The notes beneath the pieces are model-generated. The model did no database searches, was not told the DNA's origin, and worked only from the letters and a program-made list of their open reading frames with translations. The position numbers were made by a program, and so were the translations under genes. This document shows positions 11,929 through 22,951 of a stretch of DNA of 64,000 nt, one piece after another; positions within the stretch are counted from its first letter, which is position 1; every line of letters begins with the position of its first letter. Origin of the DNA: an uncultured Acidobacteriota bacterium (GTDB lineage: Bacteria; Acidobacteriota; Thermoanaerobaculia; Gp7-AA8); the NCBI GenBank assembly GCA_937870635.1, contig CALMZP010000109.1, forward strand, positions 21,947 through 85,946. Reading direction: 5' to 3'.

Positions 11929-12891
11929 ATGGGTAGTCTCATCGTCGCCGTTGTCATCGCCGTTTTCGCGATGATTCTCATCTCGAAGATTGCGCGCGTC
12001 GTCCCTCAGCAGCAGGCCTGGGTCGTCGAGCGCCTCGGCAAGTACTCGACCACGCTGCACGCCGGATTTCACATCCTCGTGCCGTTTCTCGATACGGTGC
12101 GCTACAAGCACTCCCTCAAGGAGCTCGCGCTCGATGTGCCCGAGCAGGTCTGCATCACGAAGGACAACGTGCAGGTGGGCGTCGACGGCGTCCTCTACTT
12201 CAAGGTCCTGAATCCTGAGCGCGCCTCCTACGGCATCACCGACTACACCTACGCGATCTCGCAGCTCGCGCAGACGACGCTCCGCAGCGAGATCGGCCGC
12301 ATCGATCTCGACAAGACGTTCGAAGAGCGCACGCACATCAATATTTCCGTGGTCGAGGAAGTCGACAAGGCCTCCGAGGCGTGGGGTGTGAAGGTTCTGC
12401 GTTACGAGATCAAGAACATCAATCCCCCGCACGACGTCATTCAGGCGATGGAAAAGCAGATGCGCGCCGAGCGTGAGAAGCGCGCGCTCATTCTGCAGTC
12501 CGAAGGTCAGCGCGACGCTGCCATCAACACCGCCGAAGGCGAAAAGCAGAACACGATCAAGGCTTCCGAAGCGAAGAAGCAGCAGGCCATCAACGAAGCC
12601 GAGGGTCAGGCGGCCGCGATTCTGTCCGTGGCCACCGCGACGGCGGAAGGCATTCGCCGCGTCGCCGACGCGCTCAAGATGCCGGGCGGAGCGGAAGCCG
12701 TTCAGCTCCGCATCGCCGAGCAGTACATCGAGTCGTTCGGAAAGCTCGCCAAGGTCGGCAACTCGATGATCGTTCCGGCGAATCTCGCCGACATCAGCTC
12801 GATGCTGGCGATGGCGACCAACGCCCTGAAGCCGACGGTCGGCCACGAGCCGAAGCTCTCGGCGAGGGTCCAGCCGGACGCGAGAGCGTAG
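11929..12891 (+). CDS. qmcA: SPFH/stomatin-like (slipin/QmcA) protein
   Basis: VPQQQAWVVERLGKYSTTLHAGFHILVPFLDTVRYKHSLKE; coiled-coil EAEGQAAAI. Confidence 0.88.
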   Translation: MGSLIVAVVIAVFAMILISKIARVVPQQQAWVVERLGKYSTTLHAGFHILVPFLDTVRYKHSLKELALDVPEQVCITKDNVQVGVDGVLYFKVLNPERASYGITDYTYAISQLAQTTLRSEIGRIDLDKTFEERTHINISVVEEVDKASEAWGVKVLRYEIKNINPPHDVIQAMEKQMRAEREKRALILQSEGQRDAAINTAEGEKQNTIKASEAKKQQAINEAEGQAAAILSVATATAEGIRRVADALKMPGGAEAVQLRIAEQYIESFGKLAKVGNSMIVPANLADISSMLAMATNALKPTVGHEPKLSARVQPDARA

Positions 12892-12916
12892 GGGGTTCAT
12901 TAAACGAAGGTGAAGG

Positions 12917-12947
12917 CGCCGGCTCGAGCAGCCGGCGTCTTCGTTTT
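12917..12947 (+). terminator. Intrinsic terminator after the SPFH gene
   Basis: CGCCGGCT-CGAGC-AGCCGGCG followed by tcttcgtttt. Confidence 0.75.
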
Positions 12948-13048
12948 CACGTCATCCTGAGCCGGCGTCAGCGCGGCGAAGGACCTCAGGATGCGAAAGC
13001 CGGGCATTTTGAGGTCCTTCGTCGTCTTCGCGACTCAGGATGACGTGA
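12948..13048. repeat. REP-like element, copy 1 (CACGTCATCCTGAG...CTCAGGATGACGTG)
   Basis: Outer IR CACGTCATCCTGAG/CTCAGGATGACGTG; inner IR GAAGGACCTCA/TGAGGTCCTTC. Confidence 0.85.
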
Positions 13049-13180
13049 GCACGATAGTCGCGCCTTCAGAAGTTCCGGATGCGGGTATTACCGAGTGTCG
13101 TCGATCACGCGCCACTCGGAGTCGATATCACACCGCCCTGTGCGCAGATCGCATATAACACCGCAAGGAGAGAACCCGAA

Positions 13181-13921
13181 ATGAGGAACACACTCGCTTT
13201 GATCATGGCCGCGACGGTTTTCGCCGCGTGCGGTCAGCAGAAGACCGCGACGCCCGCCGCGGCCACACCTGTGAAGTCCGCCGTGCCCGCGGTAGCCGCC
13301 GCACCCGGGTCGTCCGGTCTGACTGGAAAGGTTCTCGAAACTTTCAATGGCGGTGGATACACGTATCTCAGGCTGACCACAGCGTCGGGTGAGGAGTGGG
13401 CCGCCATCCGCGAGGCGAACGTGTCGATCGGGGACACTGTCACCGTCGACGCGCAGATGACGATGGAGAAGTTCGCGTCGCCGTCGCTCAACCGCACATT
13501 CGATCGCATCGTGTTCGGGACACTCGCCACGGCCGGCGCAGCCGCGGCCGCGCCGCCCGCGAGCCCCATTCAGCACATGCAGGCTCCCGTTGCCGCCGAC
13601 GTCCGCGTAGAAAAGCCGGCCGGCGGAATGACCGTCGCCGAAGTCTGGGCGCAGAAGTCGAAGCTCAACAACACAGAGGTCGTCGTGCGGGGCAAGGTCG
13701 TCAAGTTCCGTCCTGAGATCATGGGCGTGAACTGGATGCACATCCAGGACGGCACTGGATCGCCCGCCTCCGGCAACAACGATCTCACCGTGACGACGTC
13801 GGAAGTCGTCGCGCAGGGTGACACGGTCACGGTGAAAGGAACCGTCGCCGCGGACAAGGATTTCGGAGCGGGCTACAAGTATCCGGTGATCGTCGAGAAG
13901 GCGAAGGTCGTCAACCGTTAA
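13181..13921 (+). CDS. OB-fold-like exported lipoprotein
   Basis: Lipobox VFAACG; two GxVxExxxGGGYTYLRL / VVVRGKVVKF OB-like segments with DLTVTT. Confidence 0.65.
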   Translation: MRNTLALIMAATVFAACGQQKTATPAAATPVKSAVPAVAAAPGSSGLTGKVLETFNGGGYTYLRLTTASGEEWAAIREANVSIGDTVTVDAQMTMEKFASPSLNRTFDRIVFGTLATAGAAAAAPPASPIQHMQAPVAADVRVEKPAGGMTVAEVWAQKSKLNNTEVVVRGKVVKFRPEIMGVNWMHIQDGTGSPASGNNDLTVTTSEVVAQGDTVTVKGTVAADKDFGAGYKYPVIVEKAKVVNR

Positions 13922-13980
13922 CCGTTACGCGAAATCGTCCTGGTGTCAGGTCTGGACTGAGGTCAAATCTTCCAAAAGTA

Positions 13981-14008
13981 GTGTCAAAACGACGTTTGAC
14001 GCTTTTTG
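13981..14008 (+). terminator. Probable intrinsic terminator
   Basis: GTGTCAAA-ACGACG-TTTGACGC (one G-T pair) followed by TTTTTG. Confidence 0.6.
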
Positions 14009-14056
14009 AACGCCTCGTAGACGGTCCCTTGTCGGGAAGCCCCTATCTTGAGGGCC

Positions 14057-14302
14057 ATGAAACTCGACCGGGAGGAGATGTCGTTGTTCGAATTGGCGTG
14101 TTCCGACGCCGGGAACATTCACGCGCAGGAGCTGATGAACGTTTTCGGCGCCGAGAGCGCGCTGACCGTGCTCGAGCGCATGCCGACCGTCCCTCTCGGC
14201 CTTTTCGCGGACCTTGTAGGCCATGTCTGGCGTGCGATCGAAGAGGCGAGGCAGCGCGACCAGTTCCGCGCACGGTTCGCGATGAAGCCGACCGTGCACT
14301 GA
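14057..14302 (+). CDS. Hypothetical protein
   Basis: MKLDREEMSLFELACSDAGNIHAQELMNVFG; ORF between neighbouring genes, no recognised family. Confidence 0.4.
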   Translation: MKLDREEMSLFELACSDAGNIHAQELMNVFGAESALTVLERMPTVPLGLFADLVGHVWRAIEEARQRDQFRARFAMKPTVH

Positions 14303-14323
14303 CGTATCATTTGGCCTTCTCTC

Positions 14324-15250
14324 GTGAAGCGAATTCTCCCTGCAGCAGCCATCTTCTTTGCTGCGTGCGCGACCGTCCCCGTTGCGCCGCCGCCATTACC
14401 GGCGGGTGTCGAGGCGATGTCCCTGACGGGAAAGCCTCTGGCGCGGCCGGAGTATCCGCCATCAGTCGTTGCCGAGCGTGAGAAACAGCTGGAAGCGGCG
14501 CGTGCCGAGCTGGCGAAGAATCCCGACAGCGCAGACGCGTTGATCTGGGTCGGACGTCGCGAGGCTTACCTGGGGCGTTTCCGCGACGCCATCGCGACGT
14601 TCAGCGAGGGCGTGAAGCGCTTTCCGCGTGACGCGCGGTTCCTTCGTCATCGGGGCCATCGCTACATCACGGTCCGCGAGTTCGATCGAGCCGTCGCCGA
14701 TTTCGAGAAGGCCGCGAAGCTCGTGCGTGGGAAGCCGGACGAGGTGGAACCGGACGGGCAGCCGAACGCGCGAGGAGTCCCCATCGGCTCGCTGCAGTCG
14801 AACATCTGCTATCACCACGGCCTCGCGCATTATCTGAAGGGCAATTTCGAGAAGGCGTTGCCCATCTATCAGCGATGCGCGGCGGAGGCGACGAACCCCG
14901 ACCGGCTCGTCTCTGTCTCGCACTGGCTCTACATGACGCTGCGCCGTCTGGGCAGGCCGCGGGAAGCAGCGCAGGTGCTCGAGCCGATCAGCGCCGGCCT
15001 GGACGTCATCGAGAACGTGGCCTATCACAAGCTCCTTCTGATGTACCGCGGCGAGATCGCGCCCGAGGAACTGCTCGGCGAGCCGCTGGCAGGCAACGAT
15101 CGCCCCACCATCCTCTACGGCGTCGGGAACTGGCGCTTCTACAACGGCGAACCGGCGCGCGCGTATGAGCTCTTCGATCGGATCGTCGCCAGCGACCCGT
15201 GGGCGGCCTTCGCTTATATCGCGGCCGAGGCGGAGCTGGCCAGGCGATGA
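14324..15250 (+). CDS. TPR-containing lipoprotein
   Basis: MKRILPAAAIFFAACATVP lipobox; TPR-like helices; TGA overlaps the next gene's ATG (ATGA). Confidence 0.7.
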   Translation: MKRILPAAAIFFAACATVPVAPPPLPAGVEAMSLTGKPLARPEYPPSVVAEREKQLEAARAELAKNPDSADALIWVGRREAYLGRFRDAIATFSEGVKRFPRDARFLRHRGHRYITVREFDRAVADFEKAAKLVRGKPDEVEPDGQPNARGVPIGSLQSNICYHHGLAHYLKGNFEKALPIYQRCAAEATNPDRLVSVSHWLYMTLRRLGRPREAAQVLEPISAGLDVIENVAYHKLLLMYRGEIAPEELLGEPLAGNDRPTILYGVGNWRFYNGEPARAYELFDRIVASDPWAAFAYIAAEAELARR

Positions 15251-18200
15251 CCGCCGCGATCCCGGCCGCAACGACGGCGATCGTCATGATCGTCTTCGCC
15301 GCGTTCGTGCTGCGGCGCGGCGCGAGCCGGCTCAACCGCGCCTTCGCGCTGCTGTCGGCGGCCGTCGTCATCTGGATGGCGGCGTTCACGATGATGTATC
15401 TCGCGCGCGACGCCGCCACGGCGCTCTTCTGGGCAAAGGCCGCGTATCTCGGCGTTCCGTTCATCGCACCGGCGGTCTATCAGTTCACGATCGAGATGCT
15501 CCGTATTTACGAGCGCCGCCGCGTCGCGCTCGCCCTCGCCTGGGGTGGCGCCGCGGTCTCATCCTTCCTCGTTCTGACGACGGATCTGATCGTGGAAGGT
15601 GTGACCCTCTTCTGGTGGGGCCACTATCCGCGCTACTCGATTCCGTTCAGCTTCGCTTTTCTCGTTTTCTTCTTCGGATACCTGATCGCCGCGTCGGTTG
15701 AGTTCGCGCTGGCGTTGCGAAAGGCTTACGGCATCGAGCGCAAGCGCATGCTCCTCGTGATGACCGGGCTCGGGGTCGCCTACATCGGTTGTGTCGACTA
15801 TCTGCCCAAGTACGGCCTCGCCGTCTACCCGTTCGGGTACCTGCCGATCCTCGGATTCATGGTGATCGTCGCGCACACGATGCGGATCTACGAGCTGGCG
15901 GCCATCACCCCGTCCTTCGCGGCGAAAGAGATCATCGGAACGATGGCCGATCCGCTGTTCGTCTGCGACCGCGAGGGTCTCATCCGCCTGGTCAACCCGG
16001 CGACAGAAAAACTCCTCGGGTTTCCGGCGGACGAACTGATCGGAACACCGTTCGACCGTCTGATCGAAAGCCGCGAAGGTGAGGAGATCCTGATCCGCAC
16101 CGCAGCGGGACAGCCGATCGATATGACGGTCTCGACAGCGCCGATCGACTATGAGGGCGAATCGGTCGGCAACGTGCTGATCGCCCGCGACATTCGCGAG
16201 CGCAAACGCGCGGAGCTCGATGTGCGCGAGGCCGTCACGCTTCTGCAGACGACGCTCGACTCGACCGCCGACGGAATCCTGGTGATCGGCGACGGCGGCC
16301 GCGTTCTCTCCTGCAATGAGCGATTCCTGGAGATGTGGCGGATCCCGGCCGATCTCGCCGCCGGTGGCGACGATGATCGCATCATCCACTTCGTGCTCGA
16401 CCAGGTGGCTGAGCCGAAAGAATTCCTCCGCGTCATCAAGCTGATCTACGACCAGCCCGAAGCGGAGAGTTTCGACGTGATCGATTTCGCCGATGGGCGC
16501 CGGTTCGAGCGTCATTCAATCGGCCGCAGGATCGAAGGCGTCGCCAACATCCGTGTGTGGAGCTTCCGCGATGTCACGGCCCGCTTTGCAGCCGAGGCGG
16601 CGCTGCGCGAGTCGGAGCTGCGGTATCGATTGCTGTTCGAACAGAACGCGGCCGGTGTCTGCGTGATGAATGGTGCCGGACGCATCGTCGACTGCAACAC
16701 GACATTCGCGACGCTCGTCGGATACCAGAAGACCGAGGTGATCGGGATGTCGATGCGCGACCTTTACGCGCGACCTGTCGAGCACGACGAGCTGATGATC
16801 CTCCTCGGCGATGCGTCGAACCTCAACAGCGTCGAGGTGGAGCTGAAGAAGAAGGACGAAGGAACGGTCTGGCTGCTCCAGAGCCTGATCATCGTCGGTG
16901 AGCACGAGAACGCCGTCGTGCACGCCACGGTCGTCGATATCAGCGACCGGAAGCTGGCTGAAGAACAGATCGAGTTCCACGCCTACCACGACGTGCTGAC
17001 GAACCTTCCGAACCGGAAGCTGTTCGCCGACCGCCTGCGCCAGAACATGACGCATTCACGCCGGTCGGGACGCACGCTCGCGGTGATGTTCATCGACATC
17101 GACCACTTCAAGTCGATCAACGACACGCTCGGTCACACGTCCGGCGACGAGTTGCTGCTGGAGATGTCGTATCGCCTCCGCCACTGCGTGCGCGAAGAGG
17201 ACACCGTGGCCCGCATCGGCGGCGACGAATTCACGGTCATCCTCTCGGAGCTGCGCCATCCGGAAGATGCGGCGAGCGTTGCCCAGAAAGTGCTGCGCGC
17301 CGTGCAGGTGCCACTGACCATCGGCGGGATGCAGATCGAAGTGACGGCGAGCATCGGCATCGCGCTCTTTCCCAATGACGGATCCGATCCGGAAACGCTT
17401 CTCCGCAACGCGGACAGCGCGATGTATCGCGCGAAGGAGTCTGGTCGGAACAACTATCAGCTCTGCACGAACGAGATGAAGCTGCGCGCGATGGATCGCC
17501 TCTCGCTCGAGGCGCGGTTGCGGCGCGCCGTCTCCGAACAGCAGCTGGTCCTGTTCTATCAGCCGCAGGTGAACCTGCTCACCGGCAGGATCGTGGCGAT
17601 GGAAGCCCTCGTCCGTTGGAACGATCCCGACCGCGGACTCATCCAGCCGGGCGATTTCATTCCGATTGCCGAGGAGAGCCGGCTCATATTGCCGATCGGT
17701 GAATGGGTTTTGCGCACGGCCTGCCGCGACATGAAAGAGTGGCAGAACATGGGAATCGCCCCGGCGCGCGTGGCCGTCAACCTTTCCGCGCGCCAGTTCC
17801 AGCAGCACGACCTCGTCGAGACCGTTCAGGCCGCGCTTCAGGCAGGCGGACTGCCGCCCTCGGCTCTCGAGATCGAGATCACCGAAACGACCGCCATGCA
17901 TGACGGTGAAGTCTCGACCGGCGTGATGCGCGATCTTCGCGCACTCGGTGTGTCCGTCGCCATCGACGATTTCGGGACCGGTTATTCGTCGCTCAGCTAC
18001 CTGAAGGGCTTTCCACTCAGCGCGGTCAAGATCGACCGCGCCTTCATCGACGGCATTCCTCACGATGAAAGCGACGTCGCGATCGTCTCCGCCGTCCTGG
18101 GCATCGCCCGCAGCCTCCGTCTGCGGGTGGTGGCAGAAGGAGTGGAAACGTCCGAACAGTTCGCCTATCTGCGCAGGATCGAGTGCGATGAGGCGCAGGG

Positions 18201-18297
18201 GTATTACTTCAGCAGGCCCGGCACGGCAGACGACATGACCCGTCTGCTCACCGGTACGCCTGTGCTCGTCAGGCAGCAGCCTCGGCTGTGGATCTGA
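15247..18297 (+). CDS. 7TM-PAS-GGDEF-EAL cyclic-di-GMP turnover protein
   Basis: Polytopic N-terminus, PAS regions, RIGGDEFTVIL, then MEALVRWNDP (EAL) and DDFGTGYSSLSYL. Confidence 0.92.
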   Translation: MTAAIPAATTAIVMIVFAAFVLRRGASRLNRAFALLSAAVVIWMAAFTMMYLARDAATALFWAKAAYLGVPFIAPAVYQFTIEMLRIYERRRVALALAWGGAAVSSFLVLTTDLIVEGVTLFWWGHYPRYSIPFSFAFLVFFFGYLIAASVEFALALRKAYGIERKRMLLVMTGLGVAYIGCVDYLPKYGLAVYPFGYLPILGFMVIVAHTMRIYELAAITPSFAAKEIIGTMADPLFVCDREGLIRLVNPATEKLLGFPADELIGTPFDRLIESREGEEILIRTAAGQPIDMTVSTAPIDYEGESVGNVLIARDIRERKRAELDVREAVTLLQTTLDSTADGILVIGDGGRVLSCNERFLEMWRIPADLAAGGDDDRIIHFVLDQVAEPKEFLRVIKLIYDQPEAESFDVIDFADGRRFERHSIGRRIEGVANIRVWSFRDVTARFAAEAALRESELRYRLLFEQNAAGVCVMNGAGRIVDCNTTFATLVGYQKTEVIGMSMRDLYARPVEHDELMILLGDASNLNSVEVELKKKDEGTVWLLQSLIIVGEHENAVVHATVVDISDRKLAEEQIEFHAYHDVLTNLPNRKLFADRLRQNMTHSRRSGRTLAVMFIDIDHFKSINDTLGHTSGDELLLEMSYRLRHCVREEDTVARIGGDEFTVILSELRHPEDAASVAQKVLRAVQVPLTIGGMQIEVTASIGIALFPNDGSDPETLLRNADSAMYRAKESGRNNYQLCTNEMKLRAMDRLSLEARLRRAVSEQQLVLFYQPQVNLLTGRIVAMEALVRWNDPDRGLIQPGDFIPIAEESRLILPIGEWVLRTACRDMKEWQNMGIAPARVAVNLSARQFQQHDLVETVQAALQAGGLPPSALEIEITETTAMHDGEVSTGVMRDLRALGVSVAIDDFGTGYSSLSYLKGFPLSAVKIDRAFIDGIPHDESDVAIVSAVLGIARSLRLRVVAEGVETSEQFAYLRRIECDEAQGYYFSRPGTADDMTRLLTGTPVLVRQQPRLWI

Positions 18298-18338
18298 TAC
18301 GGGCACATCCCTTGCCGTCCATAGGCTGGAGGTGTCCC

Positions 18339-19001
18339 ATGACTTTTGACTCGAACTGGATCTGGATCGCTCTCGGTGCAGTCGCCGTCCTGGTCGTGAT
18401 CGGCCTGATTGCCCGCGGCATGCGCAGAAGCCGCACCGAAGCGCTGCGCGAGCGTTTTGGCTCCGAATACAACCACGCCGTGGCCAGCGCCGGCAGCCGC
18501 ACTCGTGCCGAGCAGGAGCTGGTCGCGCGGACCGAGGAAGCGAAGTCGTATGACATCCGCGCGCTGAACGCCGCCGAGGTCGAGCGCTTCCGTTCCGAGT
18601 GGAACCGGATCGAGCTGCGATTTCTCGAGCGGCCGACGACCGCCGTCGTAGAAGCCGATGAGCTCGTCGCGGAGATCATGCGCACCCGTGGATATCCGAT
18701 GGGTGACTTCGAGAAACATGCGGCGACGCTCTCCGTCACGCATCCCCGGGTGGTGGAGCACTATCGTGCGGGACACAACGCCATCGACGCGAATCGCGAC
18801 GGCAAGTCGTCGACCGAGGAGCTGCGGCAGGCGATGCTGCATTATCGGGAGTTGATCGAAGAGCTGCTGGGAAGGAAGTCGGATGAAGTCCGCGTGGTCC
18901 CGGTCGTGCACGAGGTGCGCGGCACGGACCGCGTTACGTCGCCTTCACAGTCTCCGGCTCGCAAGCCGCCGGCGAATTTGCCAGAGGATATGCGCCGGTA
19001 A
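18339..19001 (+). CDS. Conserved hypothetical membrane-anchored protein
   Basis: Single N-terminal TM; SRTEALRERFGSEYNHAV...VERFRSEWNRIELRF. Confidence 0.6.
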   Translation: MTFDSNWIWIALGAVAVLVVIGLIARGMRRSRTEALRERFGSEYNHAVASAGSRTRAEQELVARTEEAKSYDIRALNAAEVERFRSEWNRIELRFLERPTTAVVEADELVAEIMRTRGYPMGDFEKHAATLSVTHPRVVEHYRAGHNAIDANRDGKSSTEELRQAMLHYRELIEELLGRKSDEVRVVPVVHEVRGTDRVTSPSQSPARKPPANLPEDMRR

Positions 19002-20421
19002 AACAGGCGGTGCAGTAGAGGCGCTTCGGATCGTCACCGTTCCGGACGGCCTCGAGCATGCCCTCTTCCGACAGATAGCCGAGGGAATCGGCTTCGATGA
19101 ACTCACGGATGTTCTCGACGGAGTTTGCGCTGGCGATCAGGTCCCGCCGCTGCGGCGTATCGATGCCGTAATAGCAGGGCCCGGTCGTCGGTGGCGAGGA
19201 GATGCGCATGTGCACCTCTCTCGCTCCGTACTGCTTCAGCATGCGGACGATCTTCTTCGAGGTCGTGCCCCGAACGATCGAGTCGTCGACGAGGATGATT
19301 CTCTTTCCGGCTACGAGCTCGCGAACCGGGTTGAGTTTCACCTTCACACCGAAATTGCGGATGGACTGCTTTGGCTCGATGAACGTGCGGCCGACGTAGT
19401 GGTTCCGAACGAGTCCGAACTGGAAAGGGATACCCGATTCGTGCGCATAGCCGAGCGCGGCAAAAACGCCGGAGTCGGGAACGGGGATGACGAGGTCCGC
19501 GTCCTGAGGATGTTCACGGGCAAGCTGTGCACCGAAGCGGCGCCGGACTTCCGCGACGTTGTTGCCGAAGATCGAGGAGTCGGGCCGCGCGAAGTAGACG
19601 TGCTCGAAGATGCAGCGGGCCTCGCGCTCCGACGCGAACTGGTTGACGACGCGGAATCCGCCGTTTTCCAGCGCCACGATCTCGCCGGCCTTGATCTCGC
19701 GGACCATCTCTGCGCCGATCAGGTCGAAGGCGCAGGTCTCGGATGAGACGACGAGCGAGTCTTCGAGCCGTCCCAGAACCAGCGGACGGAAACCGTACGG
19801 ATCGCGTGCCGCGTAGATGCGGCCCGGCGCGAGCAGGGCGAGCGAGTACGCGCCGCGGCACTGTGAAAGCGCGTCGATGAACGCCTTTTCCAGCGTCGGC
19901 TGCCTCGACCGCGCGATGAGATGCACGATCACCTCGGAATCCGACGTGGAGTTGAAGATGGCACCATCGGACTCGAGCTGGCGGCGAAGATCGGCACCAT
20001 TCACGAGATTGCCGTTGTGGGCGAGCGCGATCGGCCCTTTGTTCGTGGAAGCGACGAGCGGCTGCGCGTTGCAGAGCATGGAGCCGCCCGCGGTCGAGTA
20101 GCGCACGTGGCCGATCGCTGTATCGCCGGGCAGCCTCGACAGCCGTTCGTGCGTGAAGATGTCGGCCACGTAGCCCATCTCCTTTTCGGAGTGGATCTGC
20201 ACCGTGCCGGGCGTGATGATCTGCTCGCCGGCTCCGGTGGAGCCGCAGACCTCGCCGGCGTTGGTCTCCGAATGTTTTGGATCGAACGAGACCGAGGCGA
20301 TCCCCGCGCTCTCCTGCCCGCGATGCTGCAGCGCGTAAAGGCCCAGGTAGGTGAGGTTCGCTGCATCCCGATGGTTGAGTATGCCGAAAACGCCGCATTC
20401 GTCTTTGAATTTGTCCAGCAT
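18934..20421 (-). CDS. purF: Amidophosphoribosyltransferase PurF
   Basis: MLDKFKDECGVFGILNHRDAANLTYLGLYALQHRGQESAGIA; PRPP motif IILVDDSIVRGTT. Confidence 0.95.
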   Translation of the reverse strand: MLDKFKDECGVFGILNHRDAANLTYLGLYALQHRGQESAGIASVSFDPKHSETNAGEVCGSTGAGEQIITPGTVQIHSEKEMGYVADIFTHERLSRLPGDTAIGHVRYSTAGGSMLCNAQPLVASTNKGPIALAHNGNLVNGADLRRQLESDGAIFNSTSDSEVIVHLIARSRQPTLEKAFIDALSQCRGAYSLALLAPGRIYAARDPYGFRPLVLGRLEDSLVVSSETCAFDLIGAEMVREIKAGEIVALENGGFRVVNQFASEREARCIFEHVYFARPDSSIFGNNVAEVRRRFGAQLAREHPQDADLVIPVPDSGVFAALGYAHESGIPFQFGLVRNHYVGRTFIEPKQSIRNFGVKVKLNPVRELVAGKRIILVDDSIVRGTTSKKIVRMLKQYGAREVHMRISSPPTTGPCYYGIDTPQRRDLIASANSVENIREFIEADSLGYLSEEGMLEAVRNGDDPKRLYCTACFTGAYPLANSPAACEPETVKAT

Positions 20422-20459
20422 GCGCGGTGGGTAGAACAGAGTGTACATTCGATGTCATC

Positions 20460-20524
20460 CCGATTTTGGATTTTCGATTTTGGATTTTGGATTGAGCCCA
20501 AAATCCAAAATCCAAAATCGAAAG
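20460..20524. repeat. GGATTTT heptad inverted-repeat element 4 (purL/purF intergenic)
   Basis: cgattttggattttcgattttggattttggattgagcccaaaatccaaaatccaaaatcgaaag. Confidence 0.92.
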
Positions 20525-20529
20525 TTTCC

Positions 20530-22830
20530 CTAATGCGCCAATACTTCCGGTGCCTCTTCTCCCACACCCCGGATGACATCGTCGATGGTGTCGCCGCCGA
20601 GGAGGAGGCTGAAGGACGATCGCCAGATCCGGGAGAGCTCCGGGGTCGTCGTTCGGACGAGCGGCACGCCGTTTCTCTCGATGAGGAACACTCCGGCGCC
20701 GGTGTGGCCGATCCTGATCGCGGGCACACCCGCATCCTTCGCGCGCTGAAGCACGTCGTCCGGTGAGTTGCTCGTGACGACCGCGCGCGCCTGCGATTCA
20801 GAATAGAGCAGCGCGATCGCGTCGAGATCGTCCGCATGCCCTTTGAGATCGACGTGACAGCCGATGCCGTCCATCGAGCATTCGGCCAGCGCCACGGCCA
20901 ATCCACCATTGGAGAGATCATGCGCCGACCGGAGGAGATGGTTCTCGTGCAGCGCAAGCAACAGGCTGATCAGCTTGCGCTCGCGTTCGAGATCGACGAG
21001 CGGCGGCGCCGCCAGCGCATCCGGCATGTTCTGCTGCTGCCATTCCGATCCGCCCAACTCGTCGAAGGTCGCGCCGAGGAGAATGATGTCGAGCTTCTCG
21101 TCGGTGAAGGCGAGGGGCGCACCGTGGTGCTCATCCTCGAGAATCCCGACCATGCCGACGGTCGGAGTCGGGTAGATCGCCTTCCCTTCCGTCTCGTTGT
21201 AGAACGAGACGTTGCCCGATACAACCGGAGTATCGAGTGCCATGCACGCGTCGCTGATGCCGCGGATGCATTCCGCGAACTGCCACATGATCTCAGGGCG
21301 TTCGGGAGAGCCAAAGTTGAGGCAGTCGGTGATCGCCGCCGGCCGGCCGCCGCTCGCCGCAATGTTTCGCGCCGCCTCGGCCACGGCCTGTTTCCCACCC
21401 TCGTACGGATCGAGATAGCAGTAAACGGGGTTGACGTCCGATGTCATCGCCAGCGCACGGCCGGTGCCCTTCACGCGGACGATCGCCGCGTCGCGATCTT
21501 CCGGCGCCGCAATCGTGTTCGTGCGCACGGTGGTGTCGTACTGCTCCCAGATCCAGTGTTTCGAGCAGAGATTCGGCGATGCGACGAGCCGCAACAGGGA
21601 GGCGGTCATCTCGGCGTCGGCGACACGATCGCGCTCGAGCTTCAGCGCGATGCGGTCCGCATACGCCGGGCGCTGCATCGGCCGGTTGTACACAGGAGCC
21701 TCGGTCGAAATCGGCTCGACGGGGATCTTCGCGATCTCATCGCCATGCCAGAAGAGACGCACGAATCCATCGTCGGTGACTTCGCCGATGACGGCCGCGT
21801 TGAGGTCCCACTTGCTGAAGATGCGAACGACGTCTTCCTCTCGCCCGCGCTTCGCCACGATCAGCATCCGCTCCTGCGATTCGGACAGCATGATCTCGTA
21901 CGGCGTCATGCCGCTCTCGCGCATCGGCACGCGGTCGAGATGCATGCGGATGCCGGTGCCCGCGCGGCCGGCCATCTCGAACGACGACGACGTGAGCCCG
22001 GCGGCACCCATGTCCTGGATGCCGACGACCGCATCGGTATCCATGATCTCGAGACACGCTTCGAGCAGGAGTTTCTCGGTGAACGGATCGCCGACCTGCA
22101 CGGTGGGTCGCTTTTCCTCCGATGCCTCGTCGAACTCCGCCGAGGCCATCGTCGCGCCGTGGATGCCGTCGCGTCCTGTCTTCGATCCGACGTAGATGAC
22201 CGGATTGCCGACGCCGCTCGCCGTTCCCTTGAAGATCTTTTCCTTCCTCGTGACACCGAGCGCGAAGGCGTTGACGAGGATGTTGCCGTTGTAGCCGCGG
22301 TGGAATGACGTTTCGCCGCCCACGGTGGGGATGCCCATGCAGTTGCCGTAGCCACCGATGCCGCGTACGACTCCGTCGACCAGGTATTTCATGCGAGGGG
22401 CATCGAGCTCGCCGAAGCGAAGCGAGTCCATACAGGCGATCGGACGCGCGCCCATCGTGAAAATGTCGCGGAGAATCCCTCCGACGCCCGTCGCGGCGCC
22501 CTGGTAAGGCTCGATGTAGGAGGGATGGTTGTGCGACTCCATCTTGAATGCGGCGACCCAGCCGTCGCCGATGTCGATCACCCCGGCGTTCTCTCCCGGA
22601 CCCTGCACGACGATCGGTCCCTTGGTCGGAAAGGTCTTGAGGTGAATGCGGCTCGACTTGTACGAGCAGTGCTCCGACCACATCACCGAGAAGATGCCGA
22701 GCTCGGTGTAGTTCGGAGCACGGCCGAGGATCTGTTCGATCAGTTTGTATTCACTCTCGTTGATGCCGTGCGACTGGACGAGGGTGGGGGTGACGGCGGG
22801 TTCCTGCATGGAGGCGGATTCTAAAGACAT
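20530..22830 (-). CDS. purL: Phosphoribosylformylglycinamidine synthase subunit PurL
   Basis: [83 protein letters not shown]. Confidence 0.95.
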   Translation of the reverse strand: MSLESASMQEPAVTPTLVQSHGINESEYKLIEQILGRAPNYTELGIFSVMWSEHCSYKSSRIHLKTFPTKGPIVVQGPGENAGVIDIGDGWVAAFKMESHNHPSYIEPYQGAATGVGGILRDIFTMGARPIACMDSLRFGELDAPRMKYLVDGVVRGIGGYGNCMGIPTVGGETSFHRGYNGNILVNAFALGVTRKEKIFKGTASGVGNPVIYVGSKTGRDGIHGATMASAEFDEASEEKRPTVQVGDPFTEKLLLEACLEIMDTDAVVGIQDMGAAGLTSSSFEMAGRAGTGIRMHLDRVPMRESGMTPYEIMLSESQERMLIVAKRGREEDVVRIFSKWDLNAAVIGEVTDDGFVRLFWHGDEIAKIPVEPISTEAPVYNRPMQRPAYADRIALKLERDRVADAEMTASLLRLVASPNLCSKHWIWEQYDTTVRTNTIAAPEDRDAAIVRVKGTGRALAMTSDVNPVYCYLDPYEGGKQAVAEAARNIAASGGRPAAITDCLNFGSPERPEIMWQFAECIRGISDACMALDTPVVSGNVSFYNETEGKAIYPTPTVGMVGILEDEHHGAPLAFTDEKLDIILLGATFDELGGSEWQQQNMPDALAAPPLVDLERERKLISLLLALHENHLLRSAHDLSNGGLAVALAECSMDGIGCHVDLKGHADDLDAIALLYSESQARAVVTSNSPDDVLQRAKDAGVPAIRIGHTGAGVFLIERNGVPLVRTTTPELSRIWRSSFSLLLGGDTIDDVIRGVGEEAPEVLAH

Positions 22831-22837
22831 TTTGTGT

Positions 22838-22951
22838 TTTGAGGGTCACGTCTGCACTTCGCACTTTCTCCACGAACGGTAGATAGAGTAGATAGGAAAG
22901 GCCCATCTACCGTTCGTGGAGAAAGTGCGAAGTGCAGACGTGACCCTCAAA
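22838..22951. repeat. Perfect 47-bp inverted repeat with 20-nt loop between tsaE and purL
   Basis: Left arm 22838-22884, loop 22885-22904, right arm 22905-22951; arms are exact reverse complements. Confidence 0.97.
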
